Source of the DNA: Phormidesmis priestleyi ULC007
GTDB taxonomy: Bacteria; Cyanobacteriota; Cyanobacteriia; Leptolyngbyales; Leptolyngbyaceae
Length of the DNA: 48,829 bases
Direction of reading: 5' to 3'
Assembly (NCBI RefSeq): GCF_001895925.1
Contig: NZ_MPPI01000026.1
Coordinates: 15,412 to 64,240, forward strand
The notes below the pieces were generated by a model. That model worked only from the letters and a program-made list of their open reading frames with translations. It made no database searches and was not told the origin of the DNA. A program made the translations under genes and the position numbers. Shown piece by piece: positions 32,251-41,473 of this stretch (position 1 is its first letter; each line of letters starts with the position of its first letter).

Positions 32251-32559
32251 ATGATGAACCGCAAACTTCCGATTGAAATTCCTTCAGATAAAGTTGCTAG
32301 TTTTTGCGATCAATATCACATTCTGAAGTTATCTCTATTTGGTTCTATCTTACGAGAAGATTTCAACCCTGATAGTGATATAGATGTTCTAGTCGAGTTT
32401 GAACCGAATCATGTTCCTGGATTAATTCGATTAGCGGGCATGGAAATAGCGTTAACAGAAATCTTAGTCCGCAAAGTCGATTTGAGAACCCCTGAAGATT
32501 TGAGCCATCGTTTTCGCCAAAAAGTTCTTGACCTAGCTTTGGTACAGTATGTTCATTGA
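32251..32559 (+). CDS. MNT-type minimal nucleotidyltransferase (MntA-like)
   Basis: ATG 32251 has GGAGG 5 nt upstream; the frame itself is open from 32176, inside ureD. The 102-residue protein carries the polymerase-beta-like signature SLFGSILREDFNPDSDIDVL, i.e. GS-x(9)-D-x-D, and a third acidic position near VRKVDLRTPEDL. In MntA-HepT pairs such a protein AMPylates and silences a HEPN RNase; here no HEPN gene follows. It sits between ureD and ureA on the same strand, 8 bp after the ureD stop, so it is probably co-transcribed with urease genes. Single MNT genes are often relics of such pairs. Confidence 0.8.
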   Translation: MMNRKLPIEIPSDKVASFCDQYHILKLSLFGSILREDFNPDSDIDVLVEFEPNHVPGLIRLAGMEIALTEILVRKVDLRTPEDLSHRFRQKVLDLALVQYVH

Positions 32560-32617
32560 CGATTCAGTTTTGTTAGCTGAACTTGAGACTATTGTTAGTA
32601 ACGATACCCAAAAATAG
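32549..32617 (+). CDS. Very short ORF overlapping the MNT gene end
   Basis: ATG 32549 overlaps the MNT stop and encodes 22 residues ([20 protein letters not shown]...) up to TAG at 32615-32617, just before ureA. The position is where a HepT gene would start in an MntA-HepT operon, but the sequence is too short to identify. It may be the relic of the partner, or chance. Confidence 0.2.
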   Translation: MFIDDSVLLAELETIVSNDTQK

Positions 32618-32619
32618 AA

Positions 32620-32922
32620 ATGCAATTAACTCCCCAAGAAAAAGACAAACTGTTGATTTTTACGGCGGCGCTGTTGGCAGAACGACGAAAAGATCGGGGC
32701 TTAAAGCTCAACTATCCAGAAGCGATCGCTTACATTTCTGCGGCAATTTTAGAAGGCGCACGAGAGGGTCGAACGGTTTCAGATCTGATGAGTTATGGCA
32801 CCACATTGCTAACTCAAAATGATGTGATGGATGGCATTTCTGAAATGATTCACGATGTGCAAGTTGAAGCCACGTTTCCCGATGGAACAAAGCTGGTCAC
32901 GGTTCACAATCCCATTCGTTGA
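32620..32922 (+). CDS. ureA: Urease subunit gamma
   Basis: The 100-residue protein matches UreA from end to end: [73 protein letters not shown]. It is the smallest structural subunit of urease, which hydrolyses urea to ammonia and carbamate. It precedes ureB by 8 bp. Confidence 0.96.
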   Translation: MQLTPQEKDKLLIFTAALLAERRKDRGLKLNYPEAIAYISAAILEGAREGRTVSDLMSYGTTLLTQNDVMDGISEMIHDVQVEATFPDGTKLVTVHNPIR

Positions 32923-32930
32923 GGTGATTT

Positions 32931-33278
32931 ATGATTCCTGGAGAAATGTTTATTGATGACGGCGAGATCGAACTGAATGCAGGACGCGAAACCGTTAAAC
33001 TCAACGTGGCTAATCAAGGCGATCGCCCGATTCAAATTGGCTCTCACTTTCACTTTTATGAGGTGAATTCGGCATTGGAGTTCGATCGAGAACGAGCGCG
33101 AGGAATGCGGTTAGACATTCCGGCTGGAACGGCAGTCAGGTTTGAACCGGGAGACGATCGAGAGATTACGCTAGTTCCGCTGGCTGGCACCCGCGAAGTG
33201 TATGGATTCAATGCCAAAATTGAAGGCGCACTAGACGGAAAATCCAAAAAAGCGAAGAAAAAATCCAAACACTCATAG
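32931..33278 (+). CDS. ureB: Urease subunit beta
   Basis: The 115-residue protein has UreB motifs [57 protein letters not shown] and [11 protein letters not shown] Lys-rich tail ([13 protein letters not shown]) extends the C-terminus a little. It lies 8 bp after ureA. The catalytic subunit gene ureC, which normally follows, is absent; a glutathione S-transferase gene comes 20 bp downstream instead. Confidence 0.96.
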   Translation: MIPGEMFIDDGEIELNAGRETVKLNVANQGDRPIQIGSHFHFYEVNSALEFDRERARGMRLDIPAGTAVRFEPGDDREITLVPLAGTREVYGFNAKIEGALDGKSKKAKKKSKHS

Positions 33279-33298
33279 TTTCAGGCGAACCAAATTTT

Positions 33299-33922
33299 AT
33301 GTATCGACTTTATAGCTTTCCTCCTTCAGGTAACTGTTATAAGTTGCGATTGTTTTTAACGCAGCTTCAAATTCCATTTGAACTTGTCTCGGTCAATCTG
33401 CTCAATCAAGAAACTTATCTACCAGAGTTTTTGCAAAAAAATCCGAATGGGAAGGTGCCAGTTCTCGAAATAGAACCCGATGTATTTCTGACCGAATCGA
33501 ATTCGATTTTGATCTATCTTGCTGAAGAAACTGATTTCTTTTCCCGCGATCGCTTAGAGCGAAATCAAATTCTAAAATGGCTATTTTTTGAGCAGTTTAG
33601 TTTAGGCGCAAATTTATCTCGTCCTCGGTTTTGGATCACAGTTGTTAAACAAGCCGAGCAGTTTGCGCCTCTGATTGCTTATCACCAACGCTTGGGCAAC
33701 GCTGGACTAGGCGTGATGGAACAACATTTAACCACACACTCGTTTTTTGTCGGAGAACGCTACACGATCGCTGACATTGCCCTTTACTCCTATACTCATG
33801 TTGCCCATGAAGGCGGATATGACTTGAGCAAGTTTCCTAATATTCAAGAGTGGTGCGATCGGGTTCAGTCTCAGCCCAATCACATCCGAATTGATCAAAA
33901 TTCTCGCTCCTTGTTAGGTTAA
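33299..33922 (+). CDS. Glutathione S-transferase family protein
   Basis: The 207-residue protein has a thioredoxin-fold N-terminal domain (MYRLYSFPPSGNCYKLRLFL, then NPNGKVPVLEIEPDVFLTES with the cis-Pro and the glutathione gamma-Glu-binding E-S) and an all-helical C-terminal domain (about 85-200, with YTIADIALYSYTHVAHEGGY). The Ser-Gly-Asn-Cys segment near the N-terminus is in the place of the catalytic Ser/Cys. The substrate is unknown. It is 20 bp behind ureB and may be in the same transcript. Confidence 0.9.
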   Translation: MYRLYSFPPSGNCYKLRLFLTQLQIPFELVSVNLLNQETYLPEFLQKNPNGKVPVLEIEPDVFLTESNSILIYLAEETDFFSRDRLERNQILKWLFFEQFSLGANLSRPRFWITVVKQAEQFAPLIAYHQRLGNAGLGVMEQHLTTHSFFVGERYTIADIALYSYTHVAHEGGYDLSKFPNIQEWCDRVQSQPNHIRIDQNSRSLLG

Positions 33923-33946
33923 CTTCTAAGAAACACCCTCTGGAAC

Positions 33947-34075
33947 GCCCCCTAAATCCCCCACAAGTGAGGGACTTTGAACTGAAAATCTGGGTCTGAA
34001 GTCCCCCAGCATGGGGGATTTAGGGGGCACAAGCACTCTACAACGAAGCGAACAACCTCATCGAACTGACGTTAA
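33947..34075 (+). repeat. Interspersed palindromic repeat, family A, copy 2
   Basis: The core (33947-34028) opens GCCCCCTAAATCCCCC and closes GGGGGATTTAGGGGGC with a tail holding CAACGAAGCGAACAACCTC and CGAACTGACGTTAA. It is in the same orientation as copy 1 and lies between the convergent GST and kinase genes. Confidence 0.75.
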
Positions 34076-34122
34076 AGTTAACCGCTCAAACTGGAAAGGA
34101 ATACACGATAGCTAGGATCGCT

Positions 34123-37100
34123 CTAATCCATCCGTCTCTCTACCCACCTCGGCAACTCTACTCGAAACGTTGACCCTGCTGCTAACTGGCTTTCAACGCC
34201 AATCGTGCCGCCCATCATTTGCACCAGCCATTTGGTGATTGCCAGCCCTAGCCCAGTGCCCCCGTGACGGCGAGTGCTCGATTGGTCAAGCTGACGAAAC
34301 TCCTCAAAAATGCGAACCAGGTCATCAGGCGCGATGCCGATTCCAGTATCACGAACTGAAATCACCAGCCGACCGTTTGCCAACCCCCAGACTTCGACCT
34401 CGATCGTCCCAACATCTGTGAACTTGATTGCGTTTGACAACAAGTTGACCAATACTTGGCGCAAACGCGCACTATCGTTAACTACCCAAGGGTCTTTAAG
34501 ATGAGAGTTCACGCTTAAGAGCAACTGCTTTTGATCTGCCAGCGATCGTAACTCTGAAGTGGTTGCGGTCAAAAAATCAGAGAGATTAAATCGTTCCAGT
34601 TTTAGTTCTAACCGTCCGGCTTCAATTTTTGAGAGGTCAAGAATATCGTTAATCAGAGCTAACAAATTTTTGGCATTGTTGAGAATGCGATCGACCATTT
34701 CTAAGTGGACTGGGCGGAGTTGACTTTGCCGCAGCAAGAGTTGAGAAAACCCCATAATGGCGTTCATCGGAGTTCGCAACTCGTGAGACATGGTGGCTAA
34801 AAATTGTGACTTGAGTTGTGCCGCTTCGATAAGTCTGAGGTTTTGTGATTGGATCTGCTGACGCTGATTTTCTAACGCCTGATTTTGCTGCGCCAGAATT
34901 GCATTTTGCATCTCTAGCCGTTCTTCCCGTTCTTCTAGAGCATTGATTAGTTGAGCATTGTTCAGCGCGATCGCTGCTTGCTCTCCAAACGCGACCAGCA
35001 TTCGCGAGTCATCTTCATCAAATGCGGTGTTGCCTTCCCAGTTTCCGATCGCAAGTACGCCTAAACGACCTGCTTGAGCCGACTCGATCGCCACTGCACA
35101 GAGAGACGAAGGCAGGTGATCAAGAGAAGCGTGAGGGGTCAGAAGTGAGTCATGATCGGGCGCGATCGGATGCGAACTGGGTTGAATTAAATGGGTCTTC
35201 CCTGTCACAAACACGCGTCCTAACAGTCCTTCTCCTGGCGAAAACGCTTCATTGATCGGGAATTCGTCCAAATCGAGTCCAGTTGTTGCGGTTAACTCTA
35301 GCTGTTGAGTTTGGGGATTTTGAAGCACAATCAACCCAAACTCAGCGTTAGGAATCGCATCACAAATCGCATCGATCATGGCTTGCAGCAATCCGGGTAG
35401 ATCGGTCAAGCGCTGATTGAGTAAGTCGGTTAGGCGTTGCAATATTCTTAACTGTTGCTGTTGTTCGCCGAGAATGACGATCGCTTTGCGGAGGTTTTGT
35501 TCGGCTCTTTGAGTCGCTTGATAGAGACGAGCATTGTCAACGGCAAGCGCGGCTCGACGGGCAAGATCTTCTGCCAGTGATAGATCTGTTAAAGTGTAGT
35601 GTCGGTTTGACTCGACTAAAGCAAAGGTAATCACCCCCAAAATTCGCTCTCTGGCCAGTAGCGGCACTATCATGGCAGACCGAAATTTAAAGGCTTTTAA
35701 TTGTTCATATTGTTCAGCATTTTGAGTCTGGTTGACCAACAGGTGATCAGAGACTTGGGGATAGAACTGTGACTGTCCAGTTTTCAACACGACTGCAATG
35801 CTGTCAGAAGAATTGAGATCGAGCGGGTAACGTTGTCGATAATCTTCAAAGGCAGCGACTTTCTGCGGATCTGAATGGAACAGGGCAACTAACTGGGTCT
35901 GCTCGTCTTGCAGCGTGTGAATCATGCACCAGTCTGCTAGATAAGGCACTGAGAGTTGAGCGAGATTTTCTAAAATAGTTGAAGCATCTAGAGAAGAGGT
36001 CAGTAACGTGCTGGCATTGGCTAGAAAGCGCTGAGAATCCTCGGCGCGTTTACGATCGGTGATATCTAAAAAGGCACCGACACAGCCCCGTGAGTTAAAT
36101 GATTCATCAAATAGAGGGGCAACCTCTGACAAGAGTGTGACGCTTCTGCCATTCTGCTGCATCACCTCAAGTTCAACGCCGGAGATTGAAATGCCTAATT
36201 CCGCCGATCGCTGCATCGGTAACTCTGCTGCATCAAGTTCTCTGCCGTTTTGATAAATTTTGAAGGGAAGTTGCTCGGCATCAGAACGGCTTTTAGAGGC
36301 ATTCTCTCCAAGTGCGATTCCTAACTGAGCGCTCATGCTAGCGTTAACTCTGATGTATTGACAAGCGGCATCTTCTGCGATGGCAATTCCGATTGGAATT
36401 ACATCCAACAACGTTTGCAGTTCTGTAACTCGATGTTCTAGATCGCGATTTAGTTGAACGATCTTTTCTTGTGCCTGTTTGCGTTGCGTAATGTCACTCA
36501 CAATGCCCGACATCCGAAAAAGCTGACCTTCCTGATTACATTGGGCTTTGCCTCGCGAGGTGCAGTCAATATAGTTGCCAGACCCGTGTTGCATCCTAAA
36601 CTCAACATCAAACGGGGCGGACTGATGTAAATGCGCCCTTATGGCTTGTAAAACCCGATTTTGATCGTCTGGGTGAATGAGTTGAAAGAAAGCACTTTGA
36701 GCCGTTCCGAGGGTTTCTCGCGATCGCCCCACAATCTCTAACATGCGATCGTTACAAAACACCTCGTCGTCACAGATAGACCAGTCCCAAATGCCATCAT
36801 TTGAGCCTTCTAACACCAGTCGATATCGCTCTTCACTCGCGCGGAGTTTTTGGGTTGCTGCGGCAGTTCTTTGCTCGGCTCGATTCACCCGCACCGCGCT
36901 CCATAAGCTGCGAGATAAGTTTTCTGGCAGCAGCTTGTTAGACAGATAATCATTTGCACCTGCCTTCATGAGTTCTACGGCAAGCTGCTCGTCGCCCTGC
37001 CCAGTCAGCACAATCAGCGCGATCGCAAATTCACAATGACGAATCTGTCTCACTAGACTTAGCGCATCACCATCTGGCAACTGATAGTTGATCAAGGCGC

Positions 37101-37263
37101 AATCAAAGACGGCTTGCTCTAAGATGGCGATCGCCGATGCACAGTTTTCTACCTCCACCGTCTCTCGAATTTTGACACCCGCAATCAGCAACGATCGACC
37201 CAGCGCCGTTCGAGCTACGGCATCATCGTCAACTAAAAGAATCTTGAGGGAGTCTTCTATCAC
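34123..37263 (-). CDS. Multi-sensor hybrid histidine kinase with a degenerate receiver
   Basis: The 1046-residue protein (GTG 37263) has, in order, a receiver (5-125), a PAS/PAC (about 145-270), a second PAS (about 285-415), a GAF (about 430-585), a second GAF (about 610-770), a coiled-coil rich in Gln (about 775-815), HisKA with H827 in ATMSHELRTP, and HATPase_c (VNLLSNAIKF, RDTGIGIAPDD, GGTGLGLAITK). In the receiver the Asp pair is present (VDDD, 11-14), but the acceptor position reads Asn59 (ALINYQLPDGDAL), so normal phosphorylation there is unlikely. The protein is probably cytoplasmic, and the GAF domains may bind a small ligand or a bilin, although I see no obvious bilin-attachment Cys. 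The output partner is unknown. Confidence 0.92.
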   Translation of the reverse strand: MIEDSLKILLVDDDAVARTALGRSLLIAGVKIRETVEVENCASAIAILEQAVFDCALINYQLPDGDALSLVRQIRHCEFAIALIVLTGQGDEQLAVELMKAGANDYLSNKLLPENLSRSLWSAVRVNRAEQRTAAATQKLRASEERYRLVLEGSNDGIWDWSICDDEVFCNDRMLEIVGRSRETLGTAQSAFFQLIHPDDQNRVLQAIRAHLHQSAPFDVEFRMQHGSGNYIDCTSRGKAQCNQEGQLFRMSGIVSDITQRKQAQEKIVQLNRDLEHRVTELQTLLDVIPIGIAIAEDAACQYIRVNASMSAQLGIALGENASKSRSDAEQLPFKIYQNGRELDAAELPMQRSAELGISISGVELEVMQQNGRSVTLLSEVAPLFDESFNSRGCVGAFLDITDRKRAEDSQRFLANASTLLTSSLDASTILENLAQLSVPYLADWCMIHTLQDEQTQLVALFHSDPQKVAAFEDYRQRYPLDLNSSDSIAVVLKTGQSQFYPQVSDHLLVNQTQNAEQYEQLKAFKFRSAMIVPLLARERILGVITFALVESNRHYTLTDLSLAEDLARRAALAVDNARLYQATQRAEQNLRKAIVILGEQQQQLRILQRLTDLLNQRLTDLPGLLQAMIDAICDAIPNAEFGLIVLQNPQTQQLELTATTGLDLDEFPINEAFSPGEGLLGRVFVTGKTHLIQPSSHPIAPDHDSLLTPHASLDHLPSSLCAVAIESAQAGRLGVLAIGNWEGNTAFDEDDSRMLVAFGEQAAIALNNAQLINALEEREERLEMQNAILAQQNQALENQRQQIQSQNLRLIEAAQLKSQFLATMSHELRTPMNAIMGFSQLLLRQSQLRPVHLEMVDRILNNAKNLLALINDILDLSKIEAGRLELKLERFNLSDFLTATTSELRSLADQKQLLLSVNSHLKDPWVVNDSARLRQVLVNLLSNAIKFTDVGTIEVEVWGLANGRLVISVRDTGIGIAPDDLVRIFEEFRQLDQSSTRRHGGTGLGLAITKWLVQMMGGTIGVESQLAAGSTFRVELPRWVERRMD

Positions 37264-37916
37264 AGCATTTCACACAACGTCTAAATATTTGTCTAAATAT
37301 TTGATTGTTTAGGTAGATTTGAATCGTTTATCAACTCTCTTTTCTTTCAAAAATTTGACATCTGTAAATATTTGTTTTCTATAGCTTTACATACCTGATT
37401 AAAGAATCCATCGACCCTTAGTAGAATCGACCACTCTATCAAACGGAGGGAAACCCTCCACAGGGTTGAGCGCTTGCTGAAGGAACGGAGGTAACCAATT
37501 TCCGGTCAACAGAAGCTGGTACAATTTAACCAAGCGCGAGATCGGGGTGGCGACCCATACAAGATATCCATAGAGAGGCAGACTCTTTTGCAGTTTCGAC
37601 TTCTGGTAATTCTTTTCTCTGTTCGTTAAGTCGGCTACCCCTTGTCGATATAAATTACGTATATATCATCCGTGACGGAAGTATTCTTGGTAAAGTAAGA
37701 AAATCCTCGGATGACTTAATATTCTTTTTAAGCATCAAAACGGGTTCTTGGGTAAAATTCAAGAAGGTTGCCGATGGGATAAGTGGTGCCCAACCAAGCT
37801 CCGCAATTTCTTTGCAAGCTTGTAGGGCGATCGCGCTCCGATCACTAACCTCCTAAAGAGGTAAGTTTCTCCTCGATTCTGCCTTTAAAATCCATAACGT
37901 ACCGATTTACATTTGT
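37264..37916. other. Long intergenic region (653 bp) with short dyads
   Basis: I see no gene. GGAGGGAAACCCTCC (37445-37459) is a perfect hairpin with an AAA loop, followed by a G/A-rich stretch with GAAGGAACGGAGG. TCATCCG and CGGATGA (around 37667 and 37705) form a second dyad, and CCTCCTAAAGAGG precedes coaD. It is large enough to hold two divergent promoters and an unannotated small RNA. Confidence 0.35.
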
Positions 37917-38477
37917 GTGATTGCCATCTACCCCGGAAGCTTCGACCCGATTACGTTTGGGCACCTCGACATTATCAAGCGAGGCAGTCACCTCTTCGAT
38001 CGGGTGATCGTGGCAGTGCTTCGCAACCCTAACAAGACCCCTCTTTTTACCATTCAAGACCGCATGCAGCAGATTCGTCGGGCAACTCAACCGCTTGCTA
38101 ATGTAGAAGTTGATAGCTTTGAGGGGCTAACGGTGACTTATGCCAAACTTCGGGGTGCCAGCGCTCTGCTGCGGGGGTTACGCGCCATTTCTGACTTTGA
38201 GATGGAGTTGCAGATGGCACACATCAACAAAACCTTGTTCGATCAGATCGAGACGGTTTTTCTCACCACCTCCAATGAATATAGTTTTCTCAGCAGCAGT
38301 GTGGTTAAAGAAGTCGCCAAATTTGGCGGTGCGATCGATCACCTCGTCCCACAACACGTCGCCTTGGATATCTACAAATGCTACGCCAAGAATCCACTAG
38401 CACCAACCCCGACGGACTCCATCCCAGTCATGGAAGCGCCCAAAATCGACCCACCTACCGAGAAGATTCGCGAGTAG
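37917..38477 (+). CDS. coaD: Pantetheine-phosphate adenylyltransferase
   Basis: The 186-residue protein begins at GTG 37917 with [20 protein letters not shown] (nucleotidyltransferase T/HxGH motif) and has [20 protein letters not shown] and [18 protein letters not shown] (the S-S-S-x-V-K-E motif). It makes dephospho-CoA from 4'-phosphopantetheine and ATP. The last 25 or so residues, rich in Pro and Thr, are an extension beyond the usual ~160. The 3' end overlaps the next gene. Confidence 0.95.
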   Translation: MIAIYPGSFDPITFGHLDIIKRGSHLFDRVIVAVLRNPNKTPLFTIQDRMQQIRRATQPLANVEVDSFEGLTVTYAKLRGASALLRGLRAISDFEMELQMAHINKTLFDQIETVFLTTSNEYSFLSSSVVKEVAKFGGAIDHLVPQHVALDIYKCYAKNPLAPTPTDSIPVMEAPKIDPPTEKIRE

Positions 38478-39106
38478 GCACACCCGACATTCAGCAAGAA
38501 CTCAATCGGATCGAGGAGATGATTCTCGACAGCCCGCGTGTGCTTTGGAGTCGGCGCACCCTGATCGATGAGGAGCAATTTCTCGATCAGCTTGATTTGG
38601 TGCGATTGAGTCTGCCAGAAGCTTTTCACGAAGCAGAAGAAATCGTGCGTCAAAAAGACGAACTCTTGATGCAGGCAGAGCAATATGCCCATGAGTTGAT
38701 CGAGGAGGCTGAACGCCGCGCCGCTCAAATCATGAATGAAACGGGGATCATTCATCAAGCCGAGCTAGAGGCGCAGCAGATTCGCGCTCAGTTGCAGCAA
38801 GAGTGTGAAGCGGTTCAAGAACAAACGATCGCTGAGATTGAACGCACTCGCCGTCAGGCCCAGCAAGATCTTGAAGAAATGCGGCGATTGGCGATCGAAG
38901 AATGTGAAGACATCCAAAACGGGGCCGATGGCTATGCCGATCGGGTGCTTCGTGATATGGAAGCGCAAATGGCAGAAATGCTGCGAATCGTCCGCAATGG
39001 TCGGCAACAGCTACAAATCAATCAGCCTGATGTGCAAGCATCTCGCGCCAAAGAAAGTGTAGGACGAGCCAACCAAGCAGGAAAGGGTGGAGAGCGAAAA
39101 AATTGA
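38378..39106 (+). CDS. Coiled-coil protein (DivIVA-like) downstream of coaD
   Basis: The 242-residue frame starts at ATG 38378, overlapping coaD by 100 bp; the only later in-frame ATG is 38519, which would remove the segment [14 protein letters not shown] that I think belongs to the family. From about 55 to 205 it is one long Ala/Glu/Gln-rich heptad pattern ([40 protein letters not shown]). Such proteins are often annotated as DivIVA or ATP-synthase b-like in cyanobacteria and occur next to coaD; a role in cell division or envelope organisation is only inferred. It has no membrane segment. Confidence 0.75.
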   Translation: MLRQESTSTNPDGLHPSHGSAQNRPTYREDSRVGTPDIQQELNRIEEMILDSPRVLWSRRTLIDEEQFLDQLDLVRLSLPEAFHEAEEIVRQKDELLMQAEQYAHELIEEAERRAAQIMNETGIIHQAELEAQQIRAQLQQECEAVQEQTIAEIERTRRQAQQDLEEMRRLAIEECEDIQNGADGYADRVLRDMEAQMAEMLRIVRNGRQQLQINQPDVQASRAKESVGRANQAGKGGERKN

Positions 39107-39128
39107 GTAAAAACTAGAACTGGCAGAT

Positions 39129-39737
39129 TCAGACTTCTTCGCTCTTCAGTCGCTCAATTTCTTGGTAGGCACGTTGGCAGCGATTAAACACATCGGCTGA
39201 AATCACCCCATCGCCAAAGCACAGTTGCTCGTGGGTGCGAATCAACGTTTGATAAGCCTGAGATTGAGGAAGCGGTTGCACGACTTGCAAGTATTCGCCA
39301 TCCGTCCGGCTGAATTGATGAGGCACCAGTTTCGTATCATTCAATCGTTGCAGCATCGCCATATAGAGCGCACGACAAGCCTCCCGATAGTTGCCCTGAC
39401 GCTGAAACTCTTGCATCTGACGAATCCAGCCTGCAACCGATCGTTCCTCTTCTTTTGAGGCTGACTTGTGGAGTTGCCATTTCGCATCTTGGGCGGACGA
39501 TCCCGCCCAATAAGGCGCAAGCAGCCGAACGAGTTGCCAACTTAACCAGAGCGTTGCCGAAAGCACGATCGCCCAAAACATCGCCTCCAAAAGCCAGGTT
39601 GGAAATGACCAGTTTGGAATCTGAGGCAGATTTGGGGAGTTTTGAGGAAATCGCGCCTCAATCCATTCTCCAACGCGCTGCGCCAACTGCTGAAGCTGCC
39701 AGCCCAAACTATTTTTGTCAAAGCTATCCGCAGCCAT
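39129..39737 (-). CDS. DUF4129 domain membrane protein
   Basis: The 202-residue protein has one hydrophobic segment (LEAMFWAIVLSATLWLSWQL, about 49-68), then a cytoplasmic DUF4129 domain with REACRALYMAMLQRLNDTKL, TDGEYL and CFGDGVISADVFNRCQRAYQ. DUF4129 domains are often found with transglutaminase-like proteins and MoxR ATPases, but none is adjacent here. It converges with the coiled-coil gene, 22 bp apart. Confidence 0.8.
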   Translation of the reverse strand: MAADSFDKNSLGWQLQQLAQRVGEWIEARFPQNSPNLPQIPNWSFPTWLLEAMFWAIVLSATLWLSWQLVRLLAPYWAGSSAQDAKWQLHKSASKEEERSVAGWIRQMQEFQRQGNYREACRALYMAMLQRLNDTKLVPHQFSRTDGEYLQVVQPLPQSQAYQTLIRTHEQLCFGDGVISADVFNRCQRAYQEIERLKSEEV

Positions 39738-39827
39738 TCGGTGCTCCTTAACGTTGAAAAAGTCTCCGCCAGAATAAGTGCGTCACTTGAGTGACACACA
39801 CACTGAGAAGACTTTATTATATTCTGT

Positions 39828-40445
39828 CTACTTTAAGAAGCTGCTGACTAGCCATAAAACCACAAACGTCACCAGGCTGACAAAGATCTCTGCCCCTAGC
39901 TGAACTGGGAGATAGACTTTTAGGAAGCTTTCTAGCACTGCACCGATCGCAAACCCTAACAGCAACCCACCCAAACCCAGCAGAACTGCCTTCCCCAACT
40001 TTCGCTCTTTGCGATAAAGGAAATACAAAGTAGACCCCACACTAACCGCCATTGCCAGTTGCAGCACAGCATCGGTCGGAGAAAGCACTACCAACCCACC
40101 TAAAAGAAACTGCACCCCGGCAGGCAAGGCAATATCGACTTTGCCCGGGGTATCGACCAAGTTTGTCAACCACTCAGGAGAACTCTTGGGCAGTGCAGGC
40201 ATTGCCGAAGGAGATGCCTGAGCCAATTTTTCAGGGAAACGAATCCGATCGGGAACGGGAATCTTCCCTTCCTGACGCATTTTGAGGCGTTCCATTAACA
40301 CCGAATCATAGGCAGCTTCTATCTCCAGTCGCTGCTTTTCATCACCCGCAGACGCTTCTAACAGCCGACTGCGGGCACTTTGGATCTCCTCAAAGGTTGC
40401 CCCTTCAGGGACTCCAAGCTTTTCGTAGGGATTTCGATCGCTCAT
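39828..40445 (-). CDS. CPP1-like J-domain-like membrane protein
   Basis: The 205-residue protein begins with a J-like domain lacking the HPD motif (NPYEKLGVPEGATFEEIQSA, then EIEAAYDSVLMERLKMRQEG and KIPVPDRIRFPE) and ends in three or four hydrophobic segments (about 105-205). This is the pattern of the CPP1 (DUF3353) family, known in plants as a membrane chaperone of protochlorophyllide oxidoreductase. It supports the cyanobacterial assignment. It is divergent from the OmpR-type regulator, 218 bp apart. Confidence 0.88.
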   Translation of the reverse strand: MSDRNPYEKLGVPEGATFEEIQSARSRLLEASAGDEKQRLEIEAAYDSVLMERLKMRQEGKIPVPDRIRFPEKLAQASPSAMPALPKSSPEWLTNLVDTPGKVDIALPAGVQFLLGGLVVLSPTDAVLQLAMAVSVGSTLYFLYRKERKLGKAVLLGLGGLLLGFAIGAVLESFLKVYLPVQLGAEIFVSLVTFVVLWLVSSFLK

Positions 40446-40663
40446 CTGCTATTACTCCACCTTCTCTCCAAGGTAACTTAGCGCGACACGGGTCACAAGC
40501 TTTTTTGAGGAAACCGTAGCTTATCAAGCTATTCTAGTCAAAACCTGAGGCATACTAGTGCTGATGGCAAATTTATCCTGTGTAATACAGATATAGATAT
40601 CATTCTATCTAGTTCTGCAAGTTACCCTTAGTTTCCACCACTACCCTCTCTCAACGCAAGGTT

Positions 40664-41371
40664 ATGGTCATGGCTCCAGCCAAGATTCTCGTAGTAGACG
40701 ATGATCCCGCAATTCGGAAGTTGATCCATCGCTATCTCACCCAGCAAAGCTACCAAATGGAGTCTGCTGAAGACGGTAAGACTGCCTTGGCGATGTTTGA
40801 GCAGTTCAACCCTGATCTCGTCATTCTAGATGTAAATCTTCCCGATGCCAATGGCTATAATCTCTGTCAAGAGATGCAGAGCCGCACGGGGGTGTTTGTG
40901 CTGATGTTAACCAGCCGCACTGATGAAGCAGACAAGATTCGCGGGTTTAGCCAAGGTGCCGATGACTACATCACTAAACCGTTTAGCCTGGGTGAATTAG
41001 GCGTTCGAGTCGGCGCAATTCTAAAACGTCAGAGAATTGTGACCACCGCCGAGCAGCAATGTCTCATATTTGACAAGCTGGCGATCGACCCTGTGCGCCG
41101 TGAGGTCAAGCTCAACGAAGACTTTGTGCCCTTGACCGCGCTGGAATTTGACTTACTTCACTTCTTGGCGAGTCATCCGGGTCGGGTGTGGCGACGAGCC
41201 GAATTGATTCAAGAAGTCTGGGACTACGAATACGTAGGCGATCAGCGTGTGGTGGATGTCCACATCGGTCAGATTCGCAAAAAGATTGAGATTGACACGA
41301 GTCAACCCGCGTTGATTCAAACCGTCCGTGGAGTTGGCTATAAGTTTGAGTCGCCGCCTGCTGCTGGCTAA
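40664..41371 (+). CDS. OmpR/PhoB-family response regulator
   Basis: The 235-residue protein has a receiver domain (VDDD at 11-14, acceptor D56 in VILDVNLPDANG, K105 in YITKPF) and a winged-helix output domain (about 135-230: LTALEFDLLHFLASHPGRVW, VDVHIGQIRKKIE, IQTVRGVGYKF). ATG 40664 or 40670 may be used. No histidine kinase is adjacent, as is common in cyanobacteria. I do not assign it to a named regulator. The repeat at 41369-41470 starts at its stop codon. Confidence 0.92.
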   Translation: MVMAPAKILVVDDDPAIRKLIHRYLTQQSYQMESAEDGKTALAMFEQFNPDLVILDVNLPDANGYNLCQEMQSRTGVFVLMLTSRTDEADKIRGFSQGADDYITKPFSLGELGVRVGAILKRQRIVTTAEQQCLIFDKLAIDPVRREVKLNEDFVPLTALEFDLLHFLASHPGRVWRRAELIQEVWDYEYVGDQRVVDVHIGQIRKKIEIDTSQPALIQTVRGVGYKFESPPAAG

Positions 41372-41470
41372 GGATCGTGAACTACATAACTACAGGAATC
41401 TGCGTACGGGCATGGCACAGCCGTGCCCAATAGCGTTGCAAGTAACGAAATTATTTATCCACGATCCTTA
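41369..41470 (+). repeat. Interspersed repeat, family B, copy 1, with 11-bp inverted ends
   Basis: TAAGGATCGTG (41369-41379) and CACGATCCTTA (41460-41470) are exact reverse complements bounding 102 bp. Inside is the palindrome GGGCATGGCACAGCCGTGCCC region (41408-41428) followed by TTGCAAGTAAC. The inner part recurs at 47764-47820. The left end supplies the stop codon of the response regulator. Confidence 0.6.
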
Positions 41471-41473
41471 ATC

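Noticed and set aside
37440-37510. Possible glutamine-type riboswitch (GAAGGAACG near a GGAGGG hairpin)
   Set aside because: The expected 5' GTTC partner and ACGGAAGTAGG core are missing, and coaD is not a typical target.
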